From positions 1-39,599 of the forward strand of contig NZ_SCHN01000029.1 in the NCBI RefSeq assembly GCF_004120195.1: a stretch of 39,599 bases of DNA. Direction: 5' to 3'. Shown piece by piece: positions 12,001-18,394 of this stretch. The first letter of the stretch is position 1. Each line of letters opens with the position of its first letter. This DNA is from Enterovibrio baiacu. Lineage in GTDB: Bacteria > Pseudomonadota > Gammaproteobacteria > Enterobacterales > Vibrionaceae. The position numbers were made by a program, and so were the translations under genes. The notes below the pieces were generated by a model, which worked only from the letters and a program-made list of their open reading frames with translations, was not told the DNA's origin and searched no databases.

Positions 12001-15000
12001 GCGACCCGTGTCGATGGCCCGATTGGCCGGGTGACGCAACAGTACTTTGATGATGAAGGCCGTCTTATCGGCCGCCGGGATGCGGAAGGGAATTATACCG
12101 CCATCACAACGGATGCGATGAACCGTGTCATCAGTGAGCGTACCGAGGTCAACGGCAACGGCTATCAACATACCCGCGACGTGACGTACCACTATGACGT
12201 CACCGGCCGTCAGACAGGGACTACGGTCTCGGTCAACAATGCAGATGACATCATCGATACGGTTATCTATAACGCGTACGGTGAAGTGACGGCGAAGCAA
12301 CACAATGGCACGGTGCAAGAAAGCTACGGTTATGACGGCCTAGGCCGTGTCACACAGAACACCGTGAAAGGCGTGACCACCGGCTACCGCTACAACTGGC
12401 TAGACAAGGTCACGGCGGAAACCGTTGAAGGCACCCGTACCACCACACGTGCGTACGACCAAGTGGGGAATCTCACCCAAGAAACAGGCCCTGCCCAGGA
12501 CGTGAATGTGGCGACCTCGTTGCGCTCTGTGACCAAGATGGTCCATGACCGTTGGGGCAATGTGCTCACACAGACAGTCAATGGCCACACCCATACCCTT
12601 AGCTACAATCATGCTAATCAGGTGACTAAGCAGGTTGGCCCCAGTGTTGACGTGGTGCGTGCCGACGGCAGCATCGACACATCAACCCGCGTCATGACGC
12701 TGATGTATTACGACCGCCATGGCAATCGTATCGCGGTGCAAGATGGCAATGGCCACTGGCAGAAAAGTTACTACGACCTTACCGGTCAAAAACTGATGGA
12801 TGTGAATGGGGTTGGGGGAACAACCCATTACTACCACAATGCGTTCGGGGACGAGATAGCGCGCGTGAATGCTGCCGGTCAGGGGGAAGTGTTCACTTAT
12901 GACAATAACAGCCAGCTGCTGACCCGCGCCAAAGTGAGTAAGAGTAAAGGGTACTTGGAAGTGTATGCAACGTACGCCTATGACCAGGCAGGGCAGCGCT
13001 ACCATGAGCAGTGGCAGGGGGCGTCAGGCTATGAAATTTTCACCCGCTATGACGCGGCAGGACGGGTGCTGGAAACCCAAGGGGCAGGGCAACACAAGCG
13101 CTATACCTACGACAGCTTTGGCAACCGTAAAACCGAATCTTGGTTAGCGTCCGGTGCGATTAAAGCCACCAAAACCTCGCATTACGACACGCACGGCAGG
13201 TTGAAAACCCAAACGCTGTATAGCGGTGATTCGGTCAGCTATGGCTATGACGAATTTGGTCAGTTGAAAACGAAATCGGGTGCCATTACCCAAAACTACG
13301 ATTATTGGGACAACGGGTTACTGAAAACCCAAACGGCGGGCAGCAAAAAAGAGTCTTATGCCTATAACGCCAGCGGGCAGGAAACCACACGTACATTGAC
13401 GGACAATGGTCATAAGCTTGTAACGCGCACAGAGTGGGATGCGCTGGGGCGGATTCAAGGTGTGACGGCCAGTGAGATACAACAGACCGAGGCCATTGAT
13501 GAGTATGAGCGTGTATGGACAATCCATTACGACGAGGACGGTGACTCTTATCGCACCTGGGAGGACGTAAAGAAACCAGATGTGGTACATACGCTGGCTG
13601 ACTCGTCGGTACAGTACTTCTACGATGCCGTGGGTAACCGCCGTAAAGTGGTGACGTCGGGCGAGCAGTCCGGTACTCGCTGGTATCACTATGACGATGA
13701 CAATCGCACGGTGGGGTCGCATACCCGAAGCACAGATGTGGCGTTAAACAGCATCCAGGGACAGGCAGGTGACCGACGTATCACCTATAACGCGCTGGGC
13801 CAGAAAATCACCGAGCTGAGTTGGGAGACTGAGCAACGGGAAGTTGAATATACGGCCTTTGGTTTCAGCCGTTGGAGCGGTCAATATGAATTCACAGCGA
13901 AAAAGACACTGTCCGAGACGGTGAAAAATGAAACCCACCTAAGCTATGACAAAAACGGGCATATTGCCGGTATAAACGAATACGAATACGTCAACGGAAC
14001 ACGTTACAACACACGGGCAATGACGCAGACAAACAGCATGACGGGTCATGCTGAGCGTAGTACCGATGTGACACGCACTTATACGTATTCGCGCGACAAC
14101 ATAGAGACATCGCCGACGACCGCTGAACTGAAGTCAAGCAAAACGTCCACGACAGACATCTTGTATTCCGCAGATGGTCGCGCATACAGCCAAGTGGTCA
14201 ACACCACCGGTGAGCAAGAAGTTTCGGTGTGGATGGATTATCACTTCAGTGGGCAACTGGCGGTGCAGCGCACCTTCCACACGATCGATGGGCAATCGGT
14301 CGTCGATACCCAAACCTACGCCTATCAAGGCAGAGAAAACTTCCAGAAAGAGAGTATTACAGCGAACACAACTCGCCGGGTATACAGCAAAAACTTCACC
14401 CCAGGCACGACGACCTTCCATTACAACAACGTTGGGCATCTCACAAAGGTAACCAGCACCAAAGAGGAAAGTGAGCGACAAATACTGACGGACTTTAATG
14501 GTCAAATTGCGTTGCAAGTGGCGGACGGCAAACTCAGTGCTGAGCTGACCAATGGGGGTAACCCGTTAGCAAATATTGCAATAGACAGTGTGAATGCAGA
14601 CCTATTGAGTGACAGCGGGGCTAGCGCAGGCCAACAGCCGGGCACCTACACGGTCGCTGCCAACGACACCTTACAACGCATCTCGCAACTCGTTTACGGC
14701 GACAGTCGCTACTGGTATTTGATTGCCGATGCCAATGGCCTATCACCAACGGAGCCACTGATCGAAGGCAAGGTGCTGGTTATTCCTAACCAGCATACTC
14801 AAACCTTCAATGGTGCGGAGAGCTTCAAACCGTATAACGAAAGCGAGGTGCTGGGCAATGTAAACCCAGACCCGATTGCGCCGCCGCCACCGAAGAAGAG
14901 CTGTAACCCGATTGCACAGATAGTGATGGTAGTTATAGCAGTCGTAGTTGCTTATTACACAGGTGTATACATCGGTAATTTGGCTGGTTCTGCCGTTGTA

Positions 15001-16593
15001 GGTGGAGCTGTAGGTGGTGCAGCAGGCTCAGCTGCATCACAACTTGTAGGTATAGCTCTAGGGGAGGTTGAAAGTTTCTCATGGAAACAAGTAGCAACCG
15101 GTGCTTTGGCTGGCGCAGTTACGGCTGGGCTAAATACCGCTGGGGTTACAGGTTTTTCAAAAGCCGCGATTTCATACGGTGTTAACTATGCTGGTAGCAA
15201 AGTGTTGGGACAAGATGTTTCATTCAGTTGGGAAGGCCTTGTTGCATCAACGGTGGGCTCTTTGGTTGGAAGCTCTTTAGGAGGTGAGAGTGGTTATCTC
15301 AGTGACTGGGGATTAACAAATACTCTGGCTAATGACTACATCAGTGGGTTTGTAGGTAGCGCAACGACTTCTGTTTTACGAGGAGATTCATTCCGAGACA
15401 ATGCAGGGGCATTGGCAGTTGATGCGTTTGGGAATGTGTTGGGGAATGCAGTTGTTGGTGAAATTGAAAGACAGAACGCAAGTAACACAGCGGCTGCCAA
15501 GGTAATTGATAAACCAAGGGAAAGAACCCGAATAGGAGGAACAGCATCCACTAATGGCGTGGGTGTATATTTTGGTGGTGCGATAAACGACAGCTTTAGC
15601 TTTGAAGAAGAAGCCAAGCGTTATGGTGTAGAGATACTTTTGGACGACAGTGACGAGCCTCAAGCATTCGTCAACACAGAAGTACTTGAGCAACAAGCGG
15701 GTGAGATTTTTGATTCCGAGGTATATAGCCTTAAAGGGTATGAGAATTATCATGAAGCGGGGCTCCCTATCGAATCAACATGGGCTCCATCTAACGGTAT
15801 AGTCCTCAGCAGTGGCGCAATTGCCTATGGTGAAGATGGCTCGTATCAATCGAATGAAGGTTGGGTTAATGAAGGAAGACGCTATTTTAGAGACAATTAT
15901 CCAGTTTTAGGTCTGATGGTTGATATTGGTTTAGCTCCGCTAGATGCTATTGGTGGTGTTGTTGGTCTTACTGGAATCAATTCTCAAGATGGCGTGAAGT
16001 TCAATGCTTTTACTGGTTATTCAATGGGTATCAACGACCTGCAAACGGCAGCGATGGATATACTTACGTTTGGTGTGGCAACATTAGAAAGCCGAACTGC
16101 GAAGGCGACGATTGGCTTGGTTGATGATGTTATAGGTAACAACAATTTTGTTGATAAATTTCTAGTTGAAGTAGATCCTAATAAGTTCAATTATCTTTTT
16201 GGTCGAGCAAGAAAAGATGAACACAATACACCCAGAACAAAACAACTATATTTATACATGGAGCGATTAGGCGTGCATGACAATGCGAAAGGGCGCCAGT
16301 TGCTTGAAGACCATTTTAGATCAGTGGCTCAGCAAGAGGGAAACATAGTCACGACTTGGACAGATAAATTTGGGACGTTTGAGATTAGAGAGTCTATATT
16401 TTTCGGCCCATCAGGGAAGGCAGTAAAATTTGAAACTGGATTCATGGTTCATGAAAATGGAACCCGTAGGTTCACCTCAGCTATTCCCAAAGCAGATTGG
16501 AGGAAGTTTGGTAAAGGAGGTGTAGATAATCTTCGAAGTGATGGTGAGCCACCAGAATGGTGGCCACATAAAGTAGTTAATGATAAGAAATAA
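1..16593 (+). CDS. Giant Rhs/YD-repeat polymorphic toxin (5' end outside window)
   Basis: The frame is open from base 1 to the TAA at 16591-16593, so the gene starts upstream; the TTG at base 10 is only the first possible start codon in the window. Residues below count from base 10. YD repeats of the YDxxGR type fill about 190-1340 and again 3578-4760. Between them lies a mostly coiled-coil insert of about 2,200 residues. A LysM-like domain is at about 4878-4928, a hydrophobic segment at about 4968-4990, then a Gly/Ala-rich pretoxin stretch, and a probable toxin domain at about 5388-5527 that begins near NKFNYLFGRA. Rhs/YD proteins are known to form shells that enclose a C-terminal toxin. I found no DPxGL-type Rhs core terminus and no PAAR in the visible part. 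The small downstream gene is a probable immunity gene. The toxin activity is not assigned. Confidence 0.9.
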   Translation, partial: GIALTQNKQQSVLTDYTYARGEVASQTRYTRLDANGQGIVVSDVTVSASTDASGRSVTVGNTPVVSDLGTGITLTVLNAHHQVVSSETIDTQNAANGGTLLANALDALVMPEEGGKVVVTGSDGWANNISGRAANALKALGLSHPLFTETAQERRASGTLLVAVSEVKDGQWSLVDQSVRAADEALTLSVTGTEHVHMTYDAFGNLLGTQTLSGNLATGEVRVLSQTRQVVDGLNRVTSVTDAAGNTVSTQYLDASRQVLVTQESGLVTERTFSVRGELLTESQQATGEETRTRGFVYDARGQLVATTYPNGSLSVQQYDAAGRLWVTVSATGQVTEYRRDSEGRVLQEIRYDSALDMTAWLDSQSNTLSVTADDILSQVSEKTTHRIIITEYDARGRLHRVIDGEGRVAETQYDHQDRQVGVLSYTEGDKANAVSATQTYDAAGRLDSQTDADGFITRHVYDEAGRLIETKTYHVANAAETSGLVDRVQTFYDAKGRQQYTVNAQGFVTETRYLDAGREVATYRYAKSVTHRDGGITSILNKAGDAQLLSRVRNDKAGRLVSSINQHGIETRYHYDDVTGLLRQQTAAANTDDSRSVYHTYTDFNELEGQVALAGKQEWQSLNLTDLVTQQGSQTTYNIMGWTESTTHPATGTTHYAYDNAGRLLSTTDAKGSTTSTTYNAFGETETRTAGGELKEAFTYDNAGRLARTVDGEGITTAYHYNHQGHVSHTVRQHVSDAYQAFNTTEGEARGDLIARYVTQYGYDARGNVIAQSVAKDTREGSSLTGGDTLTDIVPSAKLKYVSQWTRKYDHAGRVVEETDGVGRVTTQTYAEWGRKRITRLSGALQERIELDALGRTLKQADAKGLVTHYTYDDHLNAVVMLTPGGVRTVTESNAHGETTIVTDGEGNERHVHYDHRGQVTHTAFKAAGSDTLEVLTTNSYDTRTGQLAFTVDSEGAKTEYRYTANGLQWKVIQHVDDITLTTEYGYDSQHRRVWTNSEGRVTTVRYDSHNRQIHTELGGIATTYQYDANGQVLRSVDGKVIDSTETAPARVLEERVTEYGYDAQGSMTHKVVKSGADWDQTQSVRTTEYRYNDAGQVTEKITGNGAVTRYTYDGRGRVVHEVNALRYVTEYTYDNAGQVVKTTRYANAIDLPRKMTAFLMGQEIKKVADSTQDRVTRTQYDKDGRVTYEIDGAGYATGYTYNANGQVTQTTQYHQPTTEAGWSQTSAANRTTHSLYDGKGQLRFTVSPNGQVSERRYDGEGRVTQTLRYGETVHLTAALMDTEALSQHLKTQLANDVRSEMTVYDTLGRKRFTLDGDGYLVEYQYNRHSEVATKKAYVNNTAIKNAIITVRDGDSDIKDYAVFQQALDNLGGIEEASVELNAKLTALNTQQARIDSLNAELAQLEQDIASTDAANHALGVDINTAATRIDNLYLDVKEEAAYQENLKQDILELRAEIETKEDALRVQYHEELSAAQTAADTASAAYEVALTQKAITDAAVQALVTESIITELMPETHDDFASQSGAIARATESSVRAEAALAVIHDARNTLDARFASETDVSVKQALASALARLADVEAAVRRDGEASLTRAYTDASNTQAAATLLDVQMRLNNMEAQIAQNAFIALGSVVNVDVAPQAGQRDVEDTRTLDELNAALELAQAEYGIAQATATRRQADFSTYLNSGELSELSVRLALRSQVSLPVTSSYPALSALFDSGSVVHGYAEHYEDVYYSLLEEAGYPNQGLSEGVQTHIELMAVELEGSLQHSSLADMLSELDDYIARLDTLGQIRSEIPAHFWSQQSPEELWQSRHPTYIDPVTGEERYHQEPDYTLGEALGATNVKVQSDVDSYVALTEQGLELLAAYRENLSSVVEAKKALDAAQDAMFELQFQIEMKEQEAQTEALTLSLRQVSAELQALSTQIRDQQARIASDPSNNVLLDELAALVSDQNTLLTQQAELLVQLQTHNVHELLADAASVEAENGNASMMTTAQWEEAVAVARQTYEDAVETESEKNHRLSLRYFGEYAQPGILQDIEALSASYLPALNFDEAQQVLNAAQATLDVADPQELYSYRQESSAIKAEMDKVGNISSEAHSGVGLSGDTSRFIGAVFPYHQSQNYGYLHGYYSHYRAHLNERVSSVVDFDSFSGDVSRLNTLKRQVEWSDSDVVEAIALTEKVMTNYSLIYDELSTLADDFLTLEEAQSLRENNPGNTYQGLDAVDFPSMEGYSTQEILDEILAAVETNSQGSRSNVSREVSDVQSLQRSFQEIADARQRAKMLALFGGETANFDTFATRYARPSGAMYTRGDYPLIGALFPYWQHQHYGLHSGYVEYFETRVEAQLQASVDTEAFGNHASGLRALLSQSQWTDNDIAQGLALTAQWASDLESIDSVLSTLPEHFLTLEEAQALRESNPGNTYVSESDYLRPMDLPSSEEHSTQELLDTALSWAALDAEVKRNDIAQRLASVESMQAYFEALEQDRQRTRLRVLFGEGTRFDDFTARYEQVLASLSPEAAPTNVAAMNEAIASHIGRLSETASMSTENAELLRYREDNAAFIQRLNEMREAVTAVPAHFMTLEEAETLWQGRTKVADPATGAILSAEQGLTAARAQAASESARYVAKLDDALEELQSVQEALDKALLVEDAQTRLNSIEADAYLAKTQLSAAVAVDKLTTQRAGLDAAIEAEMAALNTAAQAQSTLFTDLQYFSSVAPTNGHTANNRLYNEISFLNEYENALYTYYTDGSRGVTEHYLNKLGQSVDGRAKSIQQDWDSLRGTMRSYSYGVVLSLRSSPITQSNISSYIKANQKLEQVLDAADIITETLDYVPGSLAPQIPYSPRSSFAYALVHKNPERIDFRTGEPSGLSIEDIRQGIIASGEAISAHLASSLESTIEGVATLGDRLRTLEYLLSERDRSDHALAGLQTRIEEEARALAQAELQATSNSTLQDLQALAASIEVVQSQLAEDTSNLTLQDELAALIHQQQALLAEQQSTLTALTDDGAQGLLVTNSLRNLEEATATRAQAEEDVEANKQQVADLKQEVAVLSEEIEAQLSAMADKRAEYEALEEEAERLRQQENELRDTLAGEESTQADALAVEAAKVGALTSLYTQKTILTSSQVEREAIEVNSQTIIRNASDLISTNEAVLTQHAQDITNKENELVAANKVLEKANKAFSNAKLELSRQLGGRNIIRFGSRGVVHRRGSVLESSGFSALNLRPEIGNNSFNYFYYYKRTDNFIFGPFEVRTFLPNEFEAQFQSMFMRKLPYVDSSSASSYVSFSRSISGVINEPNTVGAKIGGVNDYINLLSSVYRSANQLNRTIDGPYKVTKQGSYGFLWWSGIEGYDRRFIEKLDSLYNQSKNQIKTWASRAISGLKTIRTALVNYQNAINAVNTAKANIAGIEAWLDPYHTKQNEIATAEKQIADAQLALDTAQAAITDGEAALARVNVDIAEAEAALATSVASRKEAEASVSATRSLLAQAEIDKANAEGLVLAARQEINVAGGHYNAAQASLLEATTELGSAQSNLNVAMNLHLQAEQYIHDADMAKLSASGTLSDAEKVVQFSQYLLKRQMNAETASNDTSYEYDDRGQLIGEVSALVSYSERAEQGGLTQYIGRLRSEHQYDSLGNVVGTITAKGTADETSNTFVYDVDGNQTQSIGIAGSTVTFDATHQAIININADGQRRDNVYDAMGRLRFEVDELGYVTEHRYDGLNQKVAQRRYGAAFGGVRTPGEALTVETLDAFTASAGEYRLLRYGYDQRGQSVSTTQSSSVDTLSRDTQVALSAFGETLSVTVRASNDGVIESDVTTQAHLYSVAGQLLATRDAEHYVTLYGYNGHGEVVTQRELTARYDGDWTLDALNAWLADADTTAREQSFSYDNRGNRQQTTLHNVTYHRHNGALVEDVTNDLITTTYHDHAGRMYLTVTEEGTTDPDSHFTAADRTLLEYDALGRLVASWGKTREYLVDGLELGFKGALPERLIANQRTDYFYDAQGNQVATRVDGPIGRVTQQYFDDEGRLIGRRDAEGNYTAITTDAMNRVISERTEVNGNGYQHTRDVTYHYDVTGRQTGTTVSVNNADDIIDTVIYNAYGEVTAKQHNGTVQESYGYDGLGRVTQNTVKGVTTGYRYNWLDKVTAETVEGTRTTTRAYDQVGNLTQETGPAQDVNVATSLRSVTKMVHDRWGNVLTQTVNGHTHTLSYNHANQVTKQVGPSVDVVRADGSIDTSTRVMTLMYYDRHGNRIAVQDGNGHWQKSYYDLTGQKLMDVNGVGGTTHYYHNAFGDEIARVNAAGQGEVFTYDNNSQLLTRAKVSKSKGYLEVYATYAYDQAGQRYHEQWQGASGYEIFTRYDAAGRVLETQGAGQHKRYTYDSFGNRKTESWLASGAIKATKTSHYDTHGRLKTQTLYSGDSVSYGYDEFGQLKTKSGAITQNYDYWDNGLLKTQTAGSKKESYAYNASGQETTRTLTDNGHKLVTRTEWDALGRIQGVTASEIQQTEAIDEYERVWTIHYDEDGDSYRTWEDVKKPDVVHTLADSSVQYFYDAVGNRRKVVTSGEQSGTRWYHYDDDNRTVGSHTRSTDVALNSIQGQAGDRRITYNALGQKITELSWETEQREVEYTAFGFSRWSGQYEFTAKKTLSETVKNETHLSYDKNGHIAGINEYEYVNGTRYNTRAMTQTNSMTGHAERSTDVTRTYTYSRDNIETSPTTAELKSSKTSTTDILYSADGRAYSQVVNTTGEQEVSVWMDYHFSGQLAVQRTFHTIDGQSVVDTQTYAYQGRENFQKESITANTTRRVYSKNFTPGTTTFHYNNVGHLTKVTSTKEESERQILTDFNGQIALQVADGKLSAELTNGGNPLANIAIDSVNADLLSDSGASAGQQPGTYTVAANDTLQRISQLVYGDSRYWYLIADANGLSPTEPLIEGKVLVIPNQHTQTFNGAESFKPYNESEVLGNVNPDPIAPPPPKKSCNPIAQIVMVVIAVVVAYYTGVYIGNLAGSAVVGGAVGGAAGSAASQLVGIALGEVESFSWKQVATGALAGAVTAGLNTAGVTGFSKAAISYGVNYAGSKVLGQDVSFSWEGLVASTVGSLVGSSLGGESGYLSDWGLTNTLANDYISGFVGSATTSVLRGDSFRDNAGALAVDAFGNVLGNAVVGEIERQNASNTAAAKVIDKPRERTRIGGTASTNGVGVYFGGAINDSFSFEEEAKRYGVEILLDDSDEPQAFVNTEVLEQQAGEIFDSEVYSLKGYENYHEAGLPIESTWAPSNGIVLSSGAIAYGEDGSYQSNEGWVNEGRRYFRDNYPVLGLMVDIGLAPLDAIGGVVGLTGINSQDGVKFNAFTGYSMGINDLQTAAMDILTFGVATLESRTAKATIGLVDDVIGNNNFVDKFLVEVDPNKFNYLFGRARKDEHNTPRTKQLYLYMERLGVHDNAKGRQLLEDHFRSVAQQEGNIVTTWTDKFGTFEIRESIFFGPSGKAVKFETGFMVHENGTRRFTSAIPKADWRKFGKGGVDNLRSDGEPPEWWPHKVVNDKK
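4100..10740 (+). other. Coiled-coil insert splitting the YD-repeat region
   Basis: This is a protein region inside the giant toxin, about residues 1365-3577. YDxxGR motifs stop and are replaced by Ala/Glu/Gln/Leu-rich heptad-like sequence with few prolines or glycines. It begins near the text ASVELNAKLTALN and ends just before YEYDDRGQL, where YD repeats resume. Several aromatic-rich, more globular islands interrupt it, at about 5095-5400, 6280-6650, 6850-7265, 8110-8620 and 9560-10180. I infer a long stalk or lever; no named domain was recognised. Confidence 0.8.
5095..7790 (+). repeat. Degenerate repeat module of about 200 residues inside the coiled-coil insert
   Basis: Four copies of a segment ending in a motif like PxHFLTLEEAxxLRxxNPGN are visible. 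The motifs start at bases 5389 (PAHFWSQQSPEELW), 6586 (ADDFLTLEEAQSLR), 7198 (PEHFLTLEEAQALR) and 7720 (PAHFMTLEEAETLW). Upstream of the first three is an aromatic module: SYPALSALFDSG near 5125, IGAVFPYHQSQNYG near 6331 and IGALFPYWQHQHYG near 6943. Spacings are 1197, 612 and 522 bases, consistent with a unit near 600 bases with one unit diverged or lost. A separate pair of similar coils (LLDELAALVSDQ and LQDELAALIHQQ) lies near 5820 and 8925. Confidence 0.75.
14641..14800 (+). other. LysM-like domain within the giant toxin
   Basis: The translated segment, about residues 4878-4930, starts GTYTVAANDTLQRISQLVYG and ends GKVLVIPN. This matches the LysM pattern (Y-V-x-x-x-D-T-L-x-x-I ... ANxL ... 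I-x-x-G-x-x-L-x-I-P). LysM domains bind N-acetylglucosamine polymers such as peptidoglycan or chitin. Here it lies between the last YD repeats and the hydrophobic segment. Whether it binds sugar in this setting is inference. Confidence 0.85.
16171..16590 (+). other. Predicted C-terminal toxin domain of the Rhs protein
   Basis: The last 140 or so residues follow the hydrophobic pretoxin region and begin near DPNKFNYLFGRARKDEHN. The segment is rich in His, Arg, Lys and Asp (HNTPRTKQL, RLGVHDNAKGRQLLEDHF, SIFFGPSGKAVKFETGF). It is clearly more AT-rich than the YD body. Both its position and its composition are those of an exchangeable toxin tip, and a small gene follows immediately. The fold resembles tips I have seen at the ends of other CdiA/Rhs proteins, but I cannot name the enzyme activity. 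Confidence 0.6.
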
Positions 16594-16602
16594 AGGAGTT
16601 TA

Positions 16603-16947
16603 ATGGTGGATATACCTGAGGAGTGGGAGCTCATAGATTTTTTTGGGTCTTCTAAATATAAGTCAAAACCGGAAGATGGTTTTCATTGTTATGAATTAAA
16701 TACAGAAGCCGGGTTAGCTTTTGAGTTTTCATTAAACATATTTCAAAGCTCAGTCCTAATGAGGCTTGAATTCAATCAGGAAGAGATAGTAAATATTTAC
16801 CAAGAGGCTGTTTTAAATCTGTGTATTGAAAATAGTCCTAAGGGTAAAACCTTAATTATTTCCTTTGATGAGGATGCGCTAAGTCGTTCTTTGATAGTTA
16901 GAATGGACCCAACAATACATGTAAGTTTGGAGGAAATGGTCGACTAG
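16603..16947 (+). CDS. Probable immunity protein for the Rhs toxin
   Basis: The gene encodes 114 residues and starts with ATG nine bases after the toxin stop codon, with a good ribosome binding site (AAGGAG) overlapping that stop. The product is acidic, soluble and has no signal peptide or membrane segment, as expected for a cytoplasmic immunity protein that blocks its cognate toxin. It matches no named family that I recognise. The call rests on position, size, charge and AT-rich composition shared with the toxin tip. It could alternatively be an unrelated small protein. Confidence 0.7.
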   Translation: MVDIPEEWELIDFFGSSKYKSKPEDGFHCYELNTEAGLAFEFSLNIFQSSVLMRLEFNQEEIVNIYQEAVLNLCIENSPKGKTLIISFDEDALSRSLIVRMDPTIHVSLEEMVD

Positions 16948-17044
16948 GTCGTGTGGTGACTTAAAAAACGGTTACTAAACAGAGGTATATATGGGCGCTC
17001 CCCGAACGTCAAGTCAATACGCTCTTGTCGTTTCGCGCGTAAAA

Positions 17045-17063
17045 ATAGAGACAGGCACTTTTA
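17045..17063 (+). repeat. Left member of an inverted pair flanking the RAYT gene
   Basis: The bases ATAGAGACAGGCACTTTTA are the reverse complement of TAAAAGTGCCTGTCTCTAT. A closely similar sequence in the opposite orientation lies at 18334-18350 (TTAAAGTGTCTGTCTAT). The pair encloses the transposase gene and may mark the ends of the original element. Confidence 0.5.
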
Positions 17064-17196
17064 GATAAAGATGATGACTAGTCTGTTAGTAAGTGACTGA
17101 TTTATTGTCTAACTTTAAGGAAAGGTGCTCAGAGTGGGTTGTTAGGAAGAGATTTTTTCAAATCACGCTAAATTTATAAGTTTCAGGCAGCACGAA

Positions 17197-17214
17197 AACA
17201 GGCGATGGCCTGTT
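17197..17214. repeat. Small hairpin beyond the 3' end of the RAYT gene
   Basis: AACAGGC-GATG-GCCTGTT forms a perfect 7-bp stem with a 4-base loop, 30 bases past the transposase stop codon. It could be a REP-like target structure for the transposase or a weak terminator; no long T-tract follows on either strand. Confidence 0.4.
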
Positions 17215-17243
17215 AGCTTTGTAAAGTTGTGCGAGGAGAAGGT

Positions 17244-18239
17244 TTAGCTATCAGGCAATCTGAACCCTGAAAGTCGCTTTCGGTTTAGGTGGGGCAGCGC
17301 GGTCTTAATGGCTTGGCTGCTGCCGACTAACCTGCCTCTTTCTACTTGGGTGCAGGCGTTCAGCCAATCGGCTTTGTCAAACCCCAACCTTGAAAGAATG
17401 GGTGGTAAAGTGCTGCGAATATAGCCGCGTTTGTCATTGCGTATCTGGCGCCCAGTCCAATCAACCAGATCCAAATAATCCAACAGGCGAAAAGGGATCC
17501 CATCAGGCATCTCTTCGCGCGGGTTGCCGGCAAACGGGAACAAATTCGGAGCTGTCATCTCATCACTTTTTATCGACTCAATTCTCGCTTTTACTGACGT
17601 ATGGTCAGACTGTTCGGGTGTATCCGCAATTGCCGCTCGCACAGGGTTTAGATCGACATAAGTCATCGCAGCCGCTAACGCTTTTTCGTCCAGCAGTGCC
17701 TGACTCTTAAATCGCCCTTCCCAGAAATGCCCTGTGCATTTGTCTTCACGGTTTGCTTCAGCTGCAATATGTTGATTGATAAGGCGCATAAACCAACTGA
17801 TTGACGTTAAACGCTTCCGCCAAACTTCAATGATAGCCAGACAACGTTCTGATTCTGCCTCTGATAGCTTGTCCCCTCGTATAAATCGCTGGATAAGCAA
17901 AGGACCTTGATGGAAAGCTAGCCAACGTTCAGCTATGTCAGTTGGAGATAACGTCTTAGCCTCGTCTGCGTTGATGTGTAGGACGACGTGATAGTGATTG
18001 TTCATGATGGCGTAGGCACAAACATCAATGCAAAAGGCTTGGGAGAGAGCTAATAACCGCTTCTCAATCCAACCTCGACGATGTTCATAGCACTTGTCAG
18101 TTGTTTCATCACGACCGCATAGAAAGGAGCGACGAACGCAACGCGAAACACAGTGATAGTAGGGTGTTGCGTCAATACTGATGAGAGAAGAACGCGCTTG
18201 AGCCATTGTTGGAAACTTTGATAAGCAATGATGGTGCAT
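17244..18239 (-). CDS. REP-associated (IS200/IS605-like, Y1) tyrosine transposase
   Basis: The 331-residue product has the features of the RAYT branch of Y1 HUH transposases: a start region ATPYYHCVSRCVRRSFLCG, the metal-binding HUH motif as H82-Y83-H84 in MNNHYHVVLH, GHFWEGRFKSQ, and the nucleophile tyrosine probably Y194 in TYVDLNPVRA. These enzymes cut single-stranded DNA at hairpin structures and are often domesticated single-copy genes. The start at 18239 has a TGAGGT site upstream; a second ATG twelve codons in is also possible and closer to the family's usual start. The gene runs against its neighbours and interrupts the space between the Rhs/immunity pair and the flagellar-type operon. 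It appears intact. Confidence 0.88.
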   Translation of the reverse strand: MHHHCLSKFPTMAQARSSLISIDATPYYHCVSRCVRRSFLCGRDETTDKCYEHRRGWIEKRLLALSQAFCIDVCAYAIMNNHYHVVLHINADEAKTLSPTDIAERWLAFHQGPLLIQRFIRGDKLSEAESERCLAIIEVWRKRLTSISWFMRLINQHIAAEANREDKCTGHFWEGRFKSQALLDEKALAAAMTYVDLNPVRAAIADTPEQSDHTSVKARIESIKSDEMTAPNLFPFAGNPREEMPDGIPFRLLDYLDLVDWTGRQIRNDKRGYIRSTLPPILSRLGFDKADWLNACTQVERGRLVGSSQAIKTALPHLNRKRLSGFRLPDS

Positions 18240-18244
18240 TGAAA

Positions 18245-18261
18245 GTACCTCAGCGAGATAC
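18245..18261. repeat. Imperfect hairpin just upstream of the RAYT start
   Basis: GTAcCTC-AGC-GAGaTAC is an imperfect palindrome with one mismatched pair, directly upstream of the transposase start codon. It is a candidate REP-like site for the adjacent enzyme, but such short palindromes can occur by chance. Confidence 0.3.
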
Positions 18262-18333
18262 CCCTTTCATCTTGACGTATTCAAGGTGGGCGGATGAGCA
18301 AGAAATGTTGAAACTGACATTTTTGTTGTTTTC

Positions 18334-18350
18334 TTAAAGTGTCTGTCTAT
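18334..18350 (+). repeat. Right member of an inverted pair flanking the RAYT gene
   Basis: TTAAAGTGTCTGTCTAT is an imperfect inverted copy of the sequence at 17045-17063. The pair gives a candidate element of about 1.3 kb that contains the transposase. I recall similar AAAGTGCCTGTCT sequences next to such genes in marine gammaproteobacteria, but I cannot check this here. Confidence 0.5.
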
Positions 18351-18394
18351 CTTGTTTCTTGTTTCTCTTATTCCCCTTTGCGGGCCCCCCCCGA

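Noticed and set aside
1-16593. Type VI secretion Rhs effector
   Set aside because: No PAAR, VgrG or EagR-type chaperone is visible. The missing N-terminus could still hold such a domain, so this is set aside, not excluded.
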